NCBI GenBank assembly: GCA_009760855.2
Contig: WPIO01000016.1
Location: 6,559,001-6,623,000, forward strand
Direction: 5' to 3'
From: Cristatella mucedo
Lineage: Eukaryota; Bryozoa; Phylactolaemata; Cristatellidae
Length of the DNA: 64,000 nt
How positions within the stretch are numbered: position 1 is the first letter of the stretch; every line of letters begins with the position of its first letter. Positions 1 to 11,971 of the stretch are shown in pieces. Under the pieces are notes generated by a model. That model had not been told where the DNA came from. It made no database searches and was given only the letters and a program-made list of their open reading frames with translations. The position numbers and the translations under genes were made by a program.

Positions 1-905
1 AAACCCGCTTAGTCCCGGTGGCCCAGTGGAGTTACGGCCGGCGATATACCAGGACGCGACGCCAGCGAACTACGCCGTCGATAGCAAGTGGCCATTAGCC
101 AGCCGATCGCCGCCTTCTGGAGCGTAGATTTAAATGATTGGAGACACACGTTGCGCGGCGCTTCCGCCATGCGACAATCGAGATGCGATCCGGCACAATC
201 CCGGTCCAGGAGCACTTTCGTAAAAGGGGCGGCAATGGCGCTCCCATTAGACACTGATAGGCGGTCTACAAAAGTCAAGGCCTTTTCCGCGACACGCGCG
301 CCTTGAGCAGCCGGCCTTACGAAAGTGACCTCAATTTTTCTGAAAGTGAGTAATGCTGAAGAGAGATGTAACAGCTAAACTAGTAAAATGGCTTCACTTG
401 GGTCAGTTTCATGAATCTAATCATGTGTTCAGCAGTCTTTCAGCTGGCCGGCGTGTGGTTTAGGCTCATCAAATGTCTAGGTGCCTGACCAACGAGAGGG
501 ACCTGCTTCTGATACCGAATAAAACGTATGGCTGATATTGCTTAAAAAAATAGGCTTATTGTCGGAGTTGTAAGGAGCTGACAGAGATTCGTATTTTCTG
601 CCGCTTTGTTTTCGACGTGGCCGTCAGTTGCGCGTCTGTTGCGGCATGCTTGGGCGAATGCTGTCCCGTTGGAGCTCTCAAAGTTCAAGTGGACGTGAGC
701 ACGTGTACGCTTGGAAATAAGCATGCTTTCCACCGGTCGTTGGCGTAGGAACCCAGCCGCCTGGAAAGGTAGCGATTTCTTTAATATGCTTACAGGTGTG
801 GACTCGTGACTCACCATTTTTTTTTCATTCCTTCAATCCGAGGTACGAGCGAACCCGAGGAATATCTCTTGGCTTCACACGAGGGGCTATCGTTTTCGGA
901 TAGGG
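1..905 (+). repeat. Duplicated noncoding segment upstream of gene A (copy A)
   Basis: This stretch aligns by eye with about 16256-17205, with the same landmarks in the same order: the GTCCCGGTGGCCCAGTGGAG block at the start, the GTGGCCATTAGCCAGCCGAT block, the AGGGGCGGCAATGGCGCTCC block and the later TTTTCTGCCGCTTTGTTTTCGACG block. Short frames on both strands are not conserved between copies, so I read it as noncoding. In copy B it lies just downstream of the conserved promoter-like region, so it is probably first-intron DNA. The window begins inside this unit, so gene A's own 5' region would lie to the left. Confidence 0.7.
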
Positions 906-1460
906 CGTTGACAGAGGTGTTATGTCGGCACACCAGAATATTTCCATGTTAGCCGCTGGAGAGTGGGTATAATGTCATGTTGACCGGATATTTGATGCCA
1001 CCGGTTGGCTGTGCCCTGCATAGCCGTGAAAGCTGCCGGTGCACTCTTTATGCTCGTGCGGTGCGCGAGACGCCGGCGAAGCTACTCACGGCTTCCGCCC
1101 AGAGCCAGAATCGGCTACAGTTTATGTAAGCCGTCATGGCTCACTAAGTAAGGTGGTTGCTTTTCACGACTTCAAGACCGAGGTCGTGAGTTCGAATTTT
1201 GCGGTGGGGGATCCTTTTTTGCTGCTGCAAGCCGTGGTGATAGCCTGTAAGGCTCTTCTGTCGCTATACAAAAAGAGGCTGTTAAATCGGCTGGTATTTA
1301 TTTATTCGTTTAACCCAATTTTAGCACGTTAGCATGCCAGCAACAACCACAAGGCATTTACATAACAACCTAAGAGGACTTAATATGTTCGTAGATATTC
1401 AACATTATTATGCTGGATGCTATAACTGGATGCCCTGTGCTGGATGCCCTGTGCTGGCAC
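905..1460. other. Segment present in copy A but not copy B
   Basis: About 550 bases separate the two blocks that are adjacent in copy B, where the sequence passes from GGATAGGG to ACTGAGGACAACTCACGGGG near 17205-17245. The segment carries a SINE (1126-1303) and a 15-base direct duplication near 1427-1456. No coding signal was seen. Confidence 0.5.
1126..1303 (+). mobile_element. tRNA-derived SINE, family S1
   Basis: The copy starts near GCCGTCATGGCTCACTAAG, which resembles a pol III A box. A B box-like GAGTTCGAATTTT follows near 1189. The tail, GTCGCTATACAAAAAGAGGC followed by TGTTAAATCGGCTGG, matches the tail of the SINE at 4487-4654. A further relative lies at 28700-28925. Confidence 0.7.
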
Positions 1461-1483
1461 CCATACTCACACTTGAGGACAAT

Positions 1484-2260
1484 TCACAGGGATTGAGCAA
1501 ATGCTGTGAGGAGCAAGTATGCTGTTAGGTTCTTTTTACAAATCAAGCTGGGGCATGTCGTGACGTCAATTGAGTGTGCATTCCAGTCTTTAGGAGCGTG
1601 CGAACTGAAAACACGGGCTGCAATGGATCTGGGGTAGTTTAGAGACACAACTAAGCCAGTAGAGTCAAGAGAGCAGTCGGGATCGTGGATGGCGAGATGA
1701 CCAACTATTGCAGATAGGTACACCGGATGAAGAGAATGAACTGAACTAAAGGTGAGAGACCCAACCGTGAAGTGCTTTTTGCTACTTGATGTGTAGCAAA
1801 TATTCCAGCTCGGTGAGAAAGAAGGTCGTGTGCAAATGATGTCATGTGCCATTGAAAGAGACCCTAAGGGTAGACCAGCTTGACTGTGATAGCCTTATCT
1901 AAGAAAGCCTACATTTTCCGGTGGGCCATGCATACCCGGACGTATTCGGTTTTGACTGCAGCTGATATTGCCATCTTGTGAAAGGTCACTTAGTTTGGAA
2001 ACCGAGATTGCATGCATATGCTGCAGGAGATATACAGGCCATGCCTAGTCATAGGGATTGGCTTTCCCCGTTCCTGAGTAAGTGTTGATTTGCTAGTAAC
2101 TATTCCACGATTTTTATCCGATTTAAAGGATTTGGCTTTCTAATTTGTAGTGAGTGTTGGTCTACTCATATCAGCTAAATTAATTTGATCTTTATCGAAT
2201 TGAAGAAAGCTGTTGCCATTGAAGTTTGAATTTTGCATTTGTAACTAAAATTCACAACCA
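1484..2260 (-). mobile_element. L2/CR1-like LINE fragment, family 3 (copy A)
   Basis: The minus-strand reading shows the C-terminal part of a LINE reverse-transcriptase protein, including SLNYPRS.AARVFSSHAPKD and a following LLTAFAQS. The upstream part (1900-2260) matches the region around the thumb of other LINE copies here at DNA level. Frames are broken. The same insertion lies at the matching place in the second duplicated unit (17246-18990), so it predates the duplication. Confidence 0.7.
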
Positions 2261-2760
2261 CTCGTCCTGCTCATATGGAGCTGGTTAGCCCGTTAGCTTT
2301 GCATCTTGCTGTTTAGATCGAAAAGTTGGTGCTACCATGGCAGCATGGCTATCTTGCATAAGCCAATAGGTTTGCTGCTGAGTTGGACCACCGAGGTATA
2401 TTGTACCCAAGTGCCCAGTTCACATCTTGATTAGCATTGCTGATGGAGTCATGCTGGATGGGCCGCGACCCGCGAGCCCTCCTGTCCACACGGGAGCATA
2501 TGTATTTGTGTGTTTACTCTGTTTCTGCTCGGTCCTCCCATGCCTTGGTGCAGCTACAAGTGCATAGAGTAAAGTAAAGGTTATCTGATAATACAGCCTC
2601 ATTTATTTAGCAGGCATATTAGACATTTTGGGTGCCACATCCCCTCGGAGTAGGCAAATAGGAATTGCTAGCTTTAGGACTCGAACCCGGTCAAGTGCAA
2701 GTGCAGTACCCCTAGGCCTAGACCCAGGAGCAGAGGCATAACAAAGTGTGACCAGCAGGC
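2260..2760. other. Noncoding DNA shared with copy B
   Basis: It aligns with about 18990-19545; for example the block around GCAGGCATATTAGACATTTT matches the one near 19411. No gene was recognised. Confidence 0.5.
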
Positions 2761-3565
2761 ACTTACAGCTGGTGCAAAACTCTGCAGCTAGGCTTGTCAG
2801 TCGTGAGCATCCCAGTAGCCATATCACACCTTCTCGTCGACCAGCACTGGCTCCTAGTCAAGCGACCCATCGACTTCAAGGTTTTGTCATTCACTTTTAG
2901 GTCCATTCATTCTTTGGCACCAGCTCACCTGTCATATCTACTCCCCTGCCAGGTTAAGCATCGTACCGCTCTCTTTTCTGAATCGAATCGTTTAGCTACA
3001 CCTTGTACCTACCGTAAATTCTTTGGAGACCCTACCCTGCCTTTAGTTCCTATGCACCCAAAGCGTGGAACTCACTTCCAACTTGTGTCACGAAATCCCT
3101 GACTTAATGACATTTAAAAAGAAGTTAAAAACATATCTATGTATAGCAGCATTTAGTGGGTTCTTGTGATTCTTCCGTTGTGTGCATATGCATGCTGACA
3201 CGATGCATGCTACCACTAACCATTAGACCATGCTTCTTTTGTAGCATATGTAAAGTTGCCTAGAATAAAGTGCCTGACTTGACGACATTTACACAGAAGC
3301 TTAAATCGCACCTGTTTGTTGCAGCATTTGGTGGGTCTTTGTGGTTTGTACTTCGTGTGCATGCACCTGCTTACACTATGCCTGCTGCTTGCTGATGTTA
3401 GCACCAATCGTTTGGTAATGCTTTCTATGCATGCAGCATCTGTAAAAATGCCTTGAAAGAGATTCAGTTCTCTGTGGGCACTATGAAAATGTATTATTAT
3501 TATTAGAAAGAGATTAAGTTCTCTATGTGTGCTATACAAAATTACATTTATATTATTTTTACTTT
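2760..3565 (+). mobile_element. LINE family 1 3'-end copy, inserted in copy A only
   Basis: The plus-strand reading shows the C-terminal LINE motif DQHWLLVKRPIDFKVLSFTF followed by SIHSLAPAHLS. The 3' end carries the family tail (AGAGATTCAGTTCTCTG, then ATT repeats). The tail region is present twice (to about 3280, then 3280-3565), as a partial tandem duplication. In copy B the flanks are directly joined near 19545-19555, so this is a post-duplication insertion or a precise loss in B. Confidence 0.8.
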
Positions 3566-3569
3566 TATT

Positions 3570-4189
3570 ATTACCTGCCGGTTTTTACTGTGGGCACAAG
3601 GCTGTGCAGTGCACACTGCCTGAGCCATTATAGCCATTATTTATGAAAATGACTTAGAACTGACCAGTACTGTTGTGTAATGCCCCTTCATTTTTACAGC
3701 TCTTAGTGGTTGTTTCATAGCTGTGAAAGCTCTTAATACTCAATATTATTTGTTTGTGTACTGTATGTGTATGCATATGTATATTATAGACCTGTGTGCC
3801 AACATCTGCTAAGAGATCCTGAACTGCTGGCTTAGCTTTCTAATAGATCCCTGAGGTCGATTAGTCTTCCTCTGATCTTGGAGAAATGGGATGGTTGATG
3901 TTCCCTTGTGAGCTGCTTTGATGATGATGATATGGACAGATCTGGAAAGAAGCCTTGCACTAGACCAGGTAGCTGCTTTGTTTATTTACCGAAACCGAAG
4001 CCTTTCTAACAGCAGCCACTGTGCATCGTAATTTTAACTGCAGTGGCTGTGCTTCCTAATTGTAACAGGTGCTGTTTGGCCTTGTTCGACAAGCTACTGG
4101 GAGCAGCCATTCTGTGAGTCAAGTTCTTATGCTTATGCTTACATGCTGTTCAATACCATCTTGTGGCCTACGCCTGATGCAGGGCAAGA
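3570..4189 (+). other. 5' flanking intron DNA of gene A, duplicated in B
   Basis: It aligns with about 19550-20228. Copy B has a long TA microsatellite here where A has only a short TATGTGTATGCATATGTATA stretch. The last bases before the ATG, CTGATGCAG then GGCAAGA, form a good splice acceptor. The coding start therefore lies in the second exon of a transcript whose first exon is farther upstream. Confidence 0.6.
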
Positions 4190-7100
4190 ATGAAAGCCAT
4201 CCGTGTCAAGCAGTTCGGGGAACCTGAAGTCTGTGAGCTGGACAGTGCCGTGCCCGTGCCAGTTCCATCAGCAGGCCAGGTAGGTCACGCTTGGTTTGTG
4301 CGATTGGCTGGTCCCAGAGGTAGGAGGCACCTGGCACTTCATGCTGCCGCTGTCATGTTCAGACTTGCTGCAGCTGCTGGCAGCCAGCATGCAGTCACTC
4401 ACTTCATCGCCTTGCTTCTTCATCTGCACTCTCAGCTGGCTCTACAGTCCAAGGATAGATTGCTTGTGATTGCGTTGCCTTCATTGGTGAGCCGTGATGG
4501 CACACTAGGTAAGGCGGTTGCTTTCACGACCTCGTTCCCGAGGTCGTGGGTTCGTTTCCTTCGGTAGGCAATCCTTTATCGCCACTGCAAGCGGTGGTGA
4601 AAGCCGCAAAGGCTCTCCTGTCGCTATACAAAAGAGGCTGTTTAATCAGCTAGGATTGTCTTCAGCGAGCGACATTGGGTTGCTTCAGCTTTTCACTGTC
4701 ATATCTTCTTCTCGCTCTCTCGCATGAGTAGAGAATACAGAACTGCTGTTCTCTGGGAACTCTGAAACTAGAACGATGGGACTGGAACTCTGGAATGATG
4801 GGAACGTGGGGCACACGACAGTGCTGTGTAGCTGCCTGAATAAGGGAAGTAAAAGTAGAAAATCCAGGCTCACTATTCACTGTCCGCATTAGCAGGACGA
4901 TTCCTTGTAGGACAGTCTATCCATCCCCAGTGGCACGTCGCCTGCGGCAGAGCTTCCATAGATAATGCTGGGCTTGCTACATTGAGTATGAATTCTGCAA
5001 GGCTTGAGCCGTGTCGTGTAGTTCTATCGTAGCTTAGTATTTTATTTGTACTTTAATACTGCTTATGTAGAGTGTATTAAGAGGAAGTACCAGATCAATT
5101 GATGCGTTCGGATAATTGCACGAGGATTTTCAGCGATCTAGCAGCAATGTCTCGAGTGTTGCTGCTCTCCACTGCACAGCACCTACTTATAAACCGGAAA
5201 CTGCTAAATCGGATCAGACTGTGAAAACCAATGGGAATGTGGAATAAATTGCGTAGCTGATAGCAAACCTCTGCATCCAGCAATGAGTAGACTTATGGTT
5301 AGATACTGCTGCTAATTCAGTTTCCCAAGTCCGAATATAGCTCACATAGTAACAGGAAATGCTGAGATGTCGAAGTTAATATGAAATTATATTAGATAAG
5401 AAATATTAGATTGCTCGCAGCCTTGGCTGCCCACCGCACCGGCCGCTGCTTCCTCTTCAGTTCGACGAGGTTTCCTGTGTGCAAGTGGAAAGTGATAGAA
5501 TGGAAGTAGAAGTGACATTTGCTTCTTAGCTGCCACTAGCCTGATCGCCTGTAGTGCACGTCTGTTATCTGCTAGAGGTTTGTTCGACTGCTGCATTCCG
5601 TGCCCCATTTCTAATGTTGCTCTACAGAAGAGCCGTGTGCCGTGAGTGTTTGGACGCTGCACCACGGCCCTGCAGAATCACGACCGAGCCTTGTACCAAA
5701 AGCAGTTTGCCGACTGGGAGCTGGTATCGTGTGCTTTAATGATAGCTACGAGAATAGGTCGTCTGCAGAGCGCTTTGAGTGATGAACCTGCTCATACTGT
5801 CCCCAAATTACCCAATGAGTTTGCCTCGAGACGAGCCTTGCACCTCGTCGCTGACAGTTCCAGCTTTGCAGCTTGCTCCTTCATCGGAGTGCTGCTTCTG
5901 CTTGTTGGCTGCAGATTCTTATCGCTGTCCGATATTCGGGTATTAATCCGGTGGACACCTACATACGGGATGGCAAATTCTCTATAATACCTGAGCTGCC
6001 CTACACCCCAGGCTTCGACTGTGCCGGTGTTGTCAAAGCCGTCGGAGCAGACGTGACCGATTTCAAGGTGAGTCGCTTGATTCTGCTGTGCCGACCGGCC
6101 GGTGCTGCTGCTTTCGCAAACTTGCTGTGGGTGCAAACGGCTGCTTTTACCGGAGCATTCGTTTTACCTTGAGCCTTGCCGACCGCACAGACTGCTTGCT
6201 CTCCTAGCCATTGTGATTGCCGAAGCACCAGTTCAATTGTAAAGCCGAGCTTGATATGTAGTCATGCGCAACGTCAGTCACTCGCCAGTTTGGAGAATAC
6301 ATGATAAAAGAAAGCGTTAACTTAGTTGTGGGAAGTTGCAACTTTTCAGTTCAAATTTTCGTGTCGAAATGGCATAGCTTCACAAGTTTCCTTGGGAATG
6401 TTGTGGTGTCGGTGGTGCGATGTAATGGGCTTGGTATGAGGTCGAGTGGAAAGTGCAAAATGTGGGCTGCCAGAACCACAAATCAAGTGAAGCAATAAAT
6501 ACTAGCTATTGTGATGTTATGCCCTCGAAACTGCAACGGAACTGCATCTGTTGCCGCGAGCCGATTGGGTGCCTCGGCGTGCATTGGGTTATCGAGTACA
6601 AGCAAGTTGGGCTGCAGCTCGATCTCCAATAATTCTAGCAGTAGCTCCTTACTCAGCTCCTAAGAAGTATGCAATAAAGACTTATATCGATGGCAGGCAT
6701 CTATCGAAGCTTCAATTGACCAGCAGCCATTGTGCCTTCGGCAACAGCAGGCCTCTCTTTAATCAGACCTAGTCAACGGTGCTACCAAACTGTAATCGCT
6801 CTGCACAGATACGTTCCTGCTATTCGTGCTCTTTGAGAGAGAGAGAGAGAGGGAGAGAGTTGATAAAGATATTTGCACCGTACACAGTAAGCAAACAGTA
6901 TGCAGCCAGTCAGGCCTGTGCTCTTGATCGTTGAGCAATGGAGAAGCCTGCGAAAAGAATATAGCACCTACCGTACCCTAAAATGTGGCAGGAACCGATC
7001 ACAAGAACCACCTAGAATCCTTAAAAAAAAGAGTCCTGGTATGTCATACGATCGCCGGTCCAAGGGCAGTTGCACATTAAGTGGCCTAGAAAGTCGGTTA

Positions 7101-9490
7101 CCCACCCCCACAGGGTAAAACAGGTACAAAGTGCTTCGACGTTGTCTATAGAAAGTCAGCTTCTGTCATTGTGGCTTTGTTGTGATTTACTCTCTGCACA
7201 TTAATTTCTCGTGAGACTGGCTATCGTCTTAGAGGTCATTTTCTAGGCTGGCGATCGTGTGTACACTCGTGGTTCCGTGACAGGATCCTATGCCGAATAT
7301 GTCCTGGCCGATCCTGATAGTGTCTTTCCACTTCACGACAGCCTCACGTTTGCACAAGGTGCCGGCATCGGCATTCCCTACTACACGGCCTACAGGTCAC
7401 TCTTTCACAAGTAAGCCGGAAGATGATCGCTTAGAACATATCGATGCAATGATTTGCATGTCAGTGGATGAGCATGACTCGTTCTGTTCGGCCGCAGGGC
7501 GGATGCAAAACCCGGCATGACGGTGCTCGTCCACGGCGGCAGCGGAGGGGTGAGTGTGCAGCATGGCAGAGCAGCTAAGCCGGCTAATGCTTTCGTCCTA
7601 ATGCTTCCCTTCGTGGGTCTGTACCAGGCTTGCTTTTATATGTGCTTGGTTTCGCCAGGTGTTAATGCCGTCTCATATTTGATTGCCTGTGTGTTTGCAA
7701 ACAATGTGTTTATACTCCCTCTTGTGATAATGTTCTCGTCTAATATAAATGCATTCATTTATAATGCAGATGCACCTTTGCAACTTAAAATTCTGACATT
7801 TGCACTTATTTAGCAGCATGCCTTCTCAAATAAGACAAGCTTGATGCTGACTGGAAAATTTAGTGGTTCGTCGCCCAGAAACCAGAAAGGTTAATCTGCA
7901 AAGTGAGTTTCATCAGCCTATCCTCCACAGCCTCAGTGCAGAATATGGGTGTGCTGTTCCAGTATCTCTGTCTGTAATTCTACAAAGCCATTACGACTAT
8001 GTGGATGTTACGCAGGAGAGTTTTGTATGGCGCACTCACAGCCTAAGCGGCTTTGGGTACGCATTCGGCAACCTTTGCCAAATGACAGCATTAGCACTAC
8101 AGTAAAGTCTGCCACCTTTTTCTTTTATCAATTTTGACAAAATTCTGAATGATTATATAAGGATAGCACTGCCAAGTTGTCTAGAGGTCTGGAACTTGCT
8201 ACTTGCAGGTCTCACTGCCTTTGCACTAATAGGCTAGCAGATGGTACACAACTCTTGCAGCTAGGATTGTCTGTCGTGAGCATCCCAACTGCTGCTGCTC
8301 TATGCCACATCTTACTAACCTTCTCCGACGCCTGGGGTGGGGTCTATAGACTTATAGATCCTCTCAATCCTCTTTTAATTGACAGTTAGCACAACGGGCC
8401 TGTTCCTCACACGTTTGCTCCGTCCGTGTTAGTTGTCCTTCATTTTTAAGTCTGTTGGCATCGTTGATGTTTAAAATAAGGTCTGAGCAATTTTTCATAG
8501 TATCCCATCCAAGGTCCAGAGACATAAAGAGAGAAAGAGAGAGGGAGGGGGAAGAAGGAGGGAGAGAGAGAATGAGAGCCTGAGAGTTGTACATACATAG
8601 AGTGACGGGTGAGGAGAAAATGAACAGAAGTGGCAAAAGAGAACAATGTGTTCATATAGCAGCTGTATGCATACGCTTTTAGTGCTACCTCCGTCTATGA
8701 CGAGCTCATACTTCCTGTATGTAGGTCGGCATTGCAACGATCCAGGTTGCTCGTGCCTACGGCTTCACTGTGCTGGCTACGGCAGGCACCGAAAAGGGAT
8801 TGCAGCTCGTCCTCGAGCAGGGAGCGCACGCAGCATTCTGTCACCGGGAGCAGGACTATCAGCAAAAGATTGCTGTGAGCTGATCAGCTTGCGGCCCCTG
8901 TCTCGTCACTTGACCAAGTGTCTCACCGCGTGCGACTGTGCTTCATAAATAATCTGCTTTTAGCTGGTTACAGTTCTGCTTTACATTTCGTAGGCATATA
9001 CAGGCAGTAAGGGGGTCGACGTCATCATCGAGATGGCTGCTGACATAAACCTCCAGAATGACCTTTTGCTCTTGGCTCCCCAAGGAAAAGTGATCGTCGT
9101 CGGCTGCCGTGGCCCCAACACTATCGATGCTCGGATGCTCATGGGCCGTGAGACGGCCATTATCGGAGTGAGTCTGTTCCTGACCAACGAAGTAAGTCAC
9201 TGCGGGTGCAGAATAGTTGTGATTGTCGTTTTCTGTTCCTTTGCTGTTGTGGCACCGGCCTGCAAAACTTACGTTAAGGCCATTGCACACACTCTCCTCG
9301 TGTGGTTCTTGATCTTTCGTCGTAGGCTGAGTGGCAGGAGATGAGGGCTGCCGTGTGGGCCGGATGTGAGAAGGGCTGGCTGATGCCGGTTGTCGACAAG
9401 GAGTATGCACTGGCTGATGCAGCCTCGGCTCATAGGGACATCATCCAGTCAAAGGGCGCCTTGGGCAACCTGGTGTTAAAGGTCGCTTAG
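4190..9490 (+). CDS. CRYZ: Zeta-crystallin-like NADPH:quinone oxidoreductase, copy A
   Basis: Seven coding exons: 4190-4279, 5915-6067, 7247-7410, 7498-7549, 8725-8874, 8994-9191 and 9326-9490. All have GT-AG borders and join in frame to 323 aa, close to human CRYZ (329 aa). The N-terminal GroES-like domain has [20 protein letters not shown] and [13 protein letters not shown]. The Rossmann domain has [11 protein letters not shown] at about 147-157 and [10 protein letters not shown]. Family knowledge predicts a cytosolic, zinc-free, NADPH-dependent reductase of quinones or enals; some members also bind AU-rich RNA. No break is visible. Compared with the other copies it changes the GGPEV, TGGKG and GYQQ positions to GEPEV, TGSKG and DYQQ. 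I chose this ATG because it aligns with the start of all four copies and follows a splice acceptor. Substrate is inferred from family only. Confidence 0.93.
4487..4654 (+). mobile_element. tRNA-derived SINE S1 in gene A, with an empty site in B
   Basis: It lies in the intron after coding exon 1 and starts GTGAGCCGTGATGGCACAC. It has a B-box-like GTGGGTTCG near 4547 and the S1 tail ending CTATACAAAAGAGGCTG then TTTAATCAGCTAGG. The 4-base sequence ATTG flanks both sides (4483-4486 and 4655-4658). Gene B has only TTCATTGTCTT at this point (near 20518-20528), an exact empty site. Confidence 0.85.
4660..5540. other. Intron after coding exon 1 of gene A
   Basis: Noncoding. The 4870-5280 part has no clear match in the B intron, which is shorter here. 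No repeat or gene was recognised. Confidence 0.4.
5540..6345 (+). other. High-identity tract shared with gene B (possible gene conversion)
   Basis: Intron, exon 5915-6067 and the following intron match 20810-21640 almost base for base: only a few changes in 270 intron bases after the exon. The flanking duplicated DNA on each side is much more divergent and carries indels. The change is abrupt near 6345, after AACTTTTCAGTTCAAAT. Confidence 0.6.
6836..6861 (+). repeat. Short GA-rich tract
   Basis: Run of GA dinucleotides in the gene A intron after coding exon 2. Confidence 0.8.
7965..8085 (-). mobile_element. LINE family 2 3'-end fragment
   Basis: The block GTGGATGTTACGCAGGAGAG followed by TTTTGTATGGCGC and AGCCTAAGCGGCTTT matches the reverse of the 3' end of the LINE at 22195-23575, and the similar piece at 43105-43560. 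Confidence 0.7.
8165..8360 (+). mobile_element. LINE family 1 fragment
   Basis: The stretch from GGCTAGCAGATGGTACACAA to TTGTCTGTCGTGAGCATCCC is a degraded copy of the segment reading AIRRLQPVQNSAAWLVCRER in the better LINE at 44080-46260. Confidence 0.6.
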
Positions 9491-9850
9491 TCGGTGCAGC
9501 AGAGCTGCCTTGTCCTCGTTGCAGCTGCTTGCTGCCACCATCAGCCGAGTTTGCTGTTGTCCAGTGTTTGTCCTCAGGGCTGACATAGCTTATCTAACGG
9601 TAATACCTGATGATGCCTCGGTATTATTAGGTTCTGCTGTTTGAATCGAAGTTTAAGCTTGTTGGAATTGCTAGTCATGAAACAGCGTTTGAAGATGTTT
9701 AAAGCTGCTCCGCAAACTAACCTTATAGAAGAAAACCATTGTCAGGTTTATGTGACTCTATTCGATTGTGTTTGTCAGCTGTACGTGTGAACTTATTTAG
9801 CTGGTGCAATTTTGGTTTACTCATCATTTGCATGGAGACATTGCAACAAC
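9491..9850 (+). other. 3' flank / probable 3' UTR of gene A
   Basis: It is similar to 25770-26110 after gene B, at roughly 80-85 percent by eye for the first 120 bases. I did not find a convincing AATAAA close to the stop. Confidence 0.5.
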
Positions 9851-11150
9851 AAAAATAATAATAATACATTTGTATAGCACCCACGGAGAACTTGATGACT
9901 TCGTAGGCACTTTACCTATGCTGTAAAGGAAGCATGATCATATGGTTAGTAATAGCATGGACAATGCCAACTAGGATAGCATGGTTAGAGGTAACATGCA
10001 CAGGGTCAGCATGCAAATATGGTTCGTGCCAGCATGCAGTGTTAGCGCCCATAAGCACACAAAGAACGAATCGTAAGGATCCACTAAATGCTGTGACAAT
10101 AGGTGCGTTTTTAGCTGTTTTAAATGTCAAGTCGATTGATGTCTTAAACGTCAGTCGGGAGTGAGTTCCAGACTTTTGGAGAATATAAACTGAAGGTGTG
10201 GTCTCGCAAGGATTTGAGGGTCGTTCGAGTTGTAGCTAAACGATTTGATTCAGAAAGCAGGTGCAGTGTCTACCTAGTGAGGTGTAGTTCTGTTAGGTAG
10301 GCTGGAGCTAGAGAATTAAGGGACCTTTAATGGAGAGACAGAACCTTGAGTCGATATGCTACTGGATTGGGAGCTAGAGCAGGTCGGCAAGAAGTTGTGT
10401 AATGTGGCAATTGTGCCACTCATGACAGACAAGCCTAGATGCAGGATATTTTACCAACTGTTAGTGCCTGATTGCTCATGACGGTACACCAACAAGCAGT
10501 GAGTTTCAGAAATCGAGACGAGATGGTGCATGGATAACTTTGGATGTAATATCATTATCTAAGCAAGCCCGAGTTTTAGCAATGTTATTCAGTTGGAAGT
10601 AGACAGACTTGACTGTGGAGCTGGTGTGATTCTGTAATTCAAGGTCACTTTGGAACCAGACACTTGGATTTCGTGCAGATGCAACAGGAGATATGCTGGC
10701 AGACCCGATTTTGAGTTTTAGGCCTACCAATTCCTCAGTTACACTTGGTTACGCCCATAATTAGTCAGTTGGTTTTATCATTTAATTTGAGAAAGTGTGC
10801 TGCCATTCACGTACGGATAATTTCAATACATACAGCCAGGGTATTTAGAGAATTCGATGTGCTAATGGGATTGAAGGGATTAAAGCAATGGTACAACTGA
10901 GGGTAATCTTCGTGGAAGTGAAAGCCTAAATTGAGCTTGCCGGTCACGTCGGCAAGATGAAACATATAGGCTTTGATGGGAAGCAGACCAAGCACAGAGC
11001 CTTGACGTATCCCATACTTTAGCGATACCTTAAATGATCTTTTTCCATTCACATTAATACTCTGCAGTGTCTCACCGAGGTAGAGCTTAAAACTATTATA
11101 GCCCAGTGCCAGTGATGCCTAGCCGAGATACGAAGACGCTCGAGCAGGCC
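9850..11150 (-). mobile_element. LINE family 1, 5'-truncated, degraded
   Basis: On the minus strand the element ends at ATT repeats (reverse AATAATAATAATACATTTG). It carries the family tail and pieces of the reverse-transcriptase protein such as KYGIRQGSVLGLLPIKAYMF and LGFHFHEDYPQLYHC. Several frame breaks are present. A copy sits at the matching place after gene B (26115), so this insertion is older than the A/B duplication. Confidence 0.75.
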
Positions 11151-11199
11151 TTGGTAATGGCCTATTTAAGATAAATAACTGTCTTCTGCCGTGACGTGC

Positions 11200-11880
11200 A
11201 AAACATTTGTCTAGCTCCTTAGTTCGGTCTCAGCTAAATTATTGTAACTCCCTTTTGGCAGGGCTACCGAAAAAGTCACTAGACCACTAAAGCTTGCGAT
11301 TAATATGGCTGCAATGCATATTTAAAAATCCCAGAGGCTTGAAAGCGTCTCTTTTGCTGAAAGAGCTTGGATAACTGTTGGTTGATCAACGGATACAGAG
11401 CAAAGTTCTTACGCTTACCCACAAGGCCAGCCACCGGCTTCTCTCCTTCGTACCTAGCTGAACTGCTGCACCAGTTTCAGTCCCCTTATGGTTCTGTATG
11501 GACAACAAATCGGCTGTTCCACTCTTCGGCTTAAAGTTTCTTTGTGACAGCAGCTTTTGCTCAGCAGGTCCTAGACTGGAACACACTTCCATAAATCTTA
11601 CGCAACGACAACTACCCTCCTGCTGCCGACTATGGCGAATCCTTTCAGCCGTCCCGAGCAGCTACCGTTATGCCATTCCATACCTCAGTTGCTCTTCTGA
11701 CTTAGCGATGCTTTTCACTTTTTGTTGTTGCGTGAGAGGAAGTCTGTTGGCTACCGAAAGCCGCTTAAGCGTTGAGTGAGTTATTCAAAACTCCCTTATC
11801 ATTAGCTTATCACTAGTATAGTCTGTATGGCCGTGTGGAGTTACAGACGGAGATACATTAAAGTACACTGCATATAGTTC
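11200..11880 (+). mobile_element. LINE family 2 3' fragment
   Basis: The plus strand matches 22895-23575: CTAGCTCCTTAGTTCGGTCT, the AGCAAAGTTCTTACGCTTACC stretch and the end GGAGTTACAGACGGAGATAC. It is degraded and joins the previous LINE tail-to-tail. Confidence 0.7.
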
Positions 11881-11971
11881 TCTTTGGTAGCTATACATAA
11901 ATTACATTTTTGTTATTGATTGATTCTCGCATAGATATTTAGATTTAAGTATAACTTTATATAAGAAGTAA

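Larger units (their letters stand above)
7590..8660. other. Intron 5-6 insertions in gene A
   Basis: The intron after the 52-nt exon is about 1.2 kb in A and about 0.47 kb in B. The A-only part contains LINE fragments (7965-8085 and 8165-8360) and a GA-rich tract at about 8520-8575. That tract sits at the same relative place as the long (GA)n in B and C. The 3' end of the intron matches B again from about 8580. Confidence 0.6.

Noticed and set aside
5792-6228. Antisense frames over coding exon 2 (repeated at 21100-21512)
   Set aside because: They appear in both A and B only because the DNA is duplicated; they cross splice sites of the CRYZ gene and have no motifs.
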